Shown here: positions 63,861-64,000 of the stretch, piece by piece | How the letters are laid out: every line of letters starts with the position of its first letter | Numbering within the stretch: the first letter of the stretch is position 1 | Assembly (NCBI RefSeq): GCF_900107505.1 | Contig: NZ_FNQH01000007.1 | Location: 30,719-94,718, forward strand | Length of the DNA: 64,000 nucleotides | Source: Trichococcus collinsii | GTDB taxonomy: Bacteria > Bacillota > Bacilli > Lactobacillales > Aerococcaceae | Direction: 5' to 3' | Position numbers and translations under genes: made by a program | The notes under the pieces: model-generated | Told to the model about the DNA's origin: nothing | What the model saw: the letters and a program-made list of their open reading frames with translations, nothing else | The model's database searches: none

Positions 63861-64000
<140 letters not shown>

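Overview
The window looks like a chromosomal segment of a low-to-mid GC Gram-positive in the order Lactobacillales, most likely a Carnobacteriaceae-type lactic acid bacterium (Trichococcus would fit the GC and gene content, but I cannot fix the genus). Reasons: the Firmicutes core order dut-radA-PIN/TRAM-gltX-cysE-cysS-mrnC-rlmB-rae1, then rpmG-secE-nusG-rplKA-rplJL-methyltransferase-rpoBC, Firmicutes-type lipoproteins, cre sites, and the start of a 16S rRNA gene at the right edge (from about 63861).

Layout. 1-2.3 kb: a YtrA-type GntR regulator with an ABC exporter (permease cut by the window edge) and a lipoprotein. 2.4-14.8 kb: a multiple-sugar-metabolism (msm) region for alpha-galactosides and sucrose: AraC regulator, binding protein, two permeases, sucrose phosphorylase and GH36 alpha-galactosidase. 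A VOC dioxygenase-like gene and an intracellular alpha-amylase follow, then the MsmK-type ATPase on the other strand. 15-23.6 kb: housekeeping block. 23.6-39 kb: accessory block, containing a YbjQ-family gene, an AraC-controlled glycan locus (GH3, sugar ABC transporter with two different permeases, GH2), an MFS pump behind a MerR-type promoter, an aldo/keto reductase, an NTF2-like protein and a decayed stretch with relics of a wHTH protein and a histidine kinase. 39.1-39.8 kb: SigH/ComX-like sigma factor. 39.9-47.5 kb: a nearly complete flavin-based extracellular electron transfer (EET) locus (eetB, ndh2, eetA, dmkB, pplA, fmnB, dmkA). 47.7-49.9 kb: glucose PTS EIICBA. 50.1-62.3 kb: ribosomal protein and RNA polymerase genes. 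62.6-63.3 kb: prepilin peptidase. 63.4-64 kb: rRNA promoters, leader and 16S start.

How the parts work together. Sugar uptake and cleavage (msm, GH3/GH2, PtsG) feed fermentation, and cre-like sites suggest CcpA control of several units. The EET genes would let NADH be re-oxidised through demethylmenaquinone and surface FMN-lipoprotein. The usual neighbours rae1-sigH-rpmG are separated here by two accessory insertions of about 15 kb and 10 kb.

The least explained signal is a structured intergenic element present twice (6763-6948 and 51152-51465). Its short boxes are conserved, while the long basal stem has different sequence but keeps its pairing in the two copies. Other items worth a second look are a perfect 15-bp-arm palindrome plus a cre-like site at the sigma-factor promoter, a CRP/FNR-type box before pplA, and a Glu-to-Cys change in a Walker B motif of the sugar ABC ATPase.
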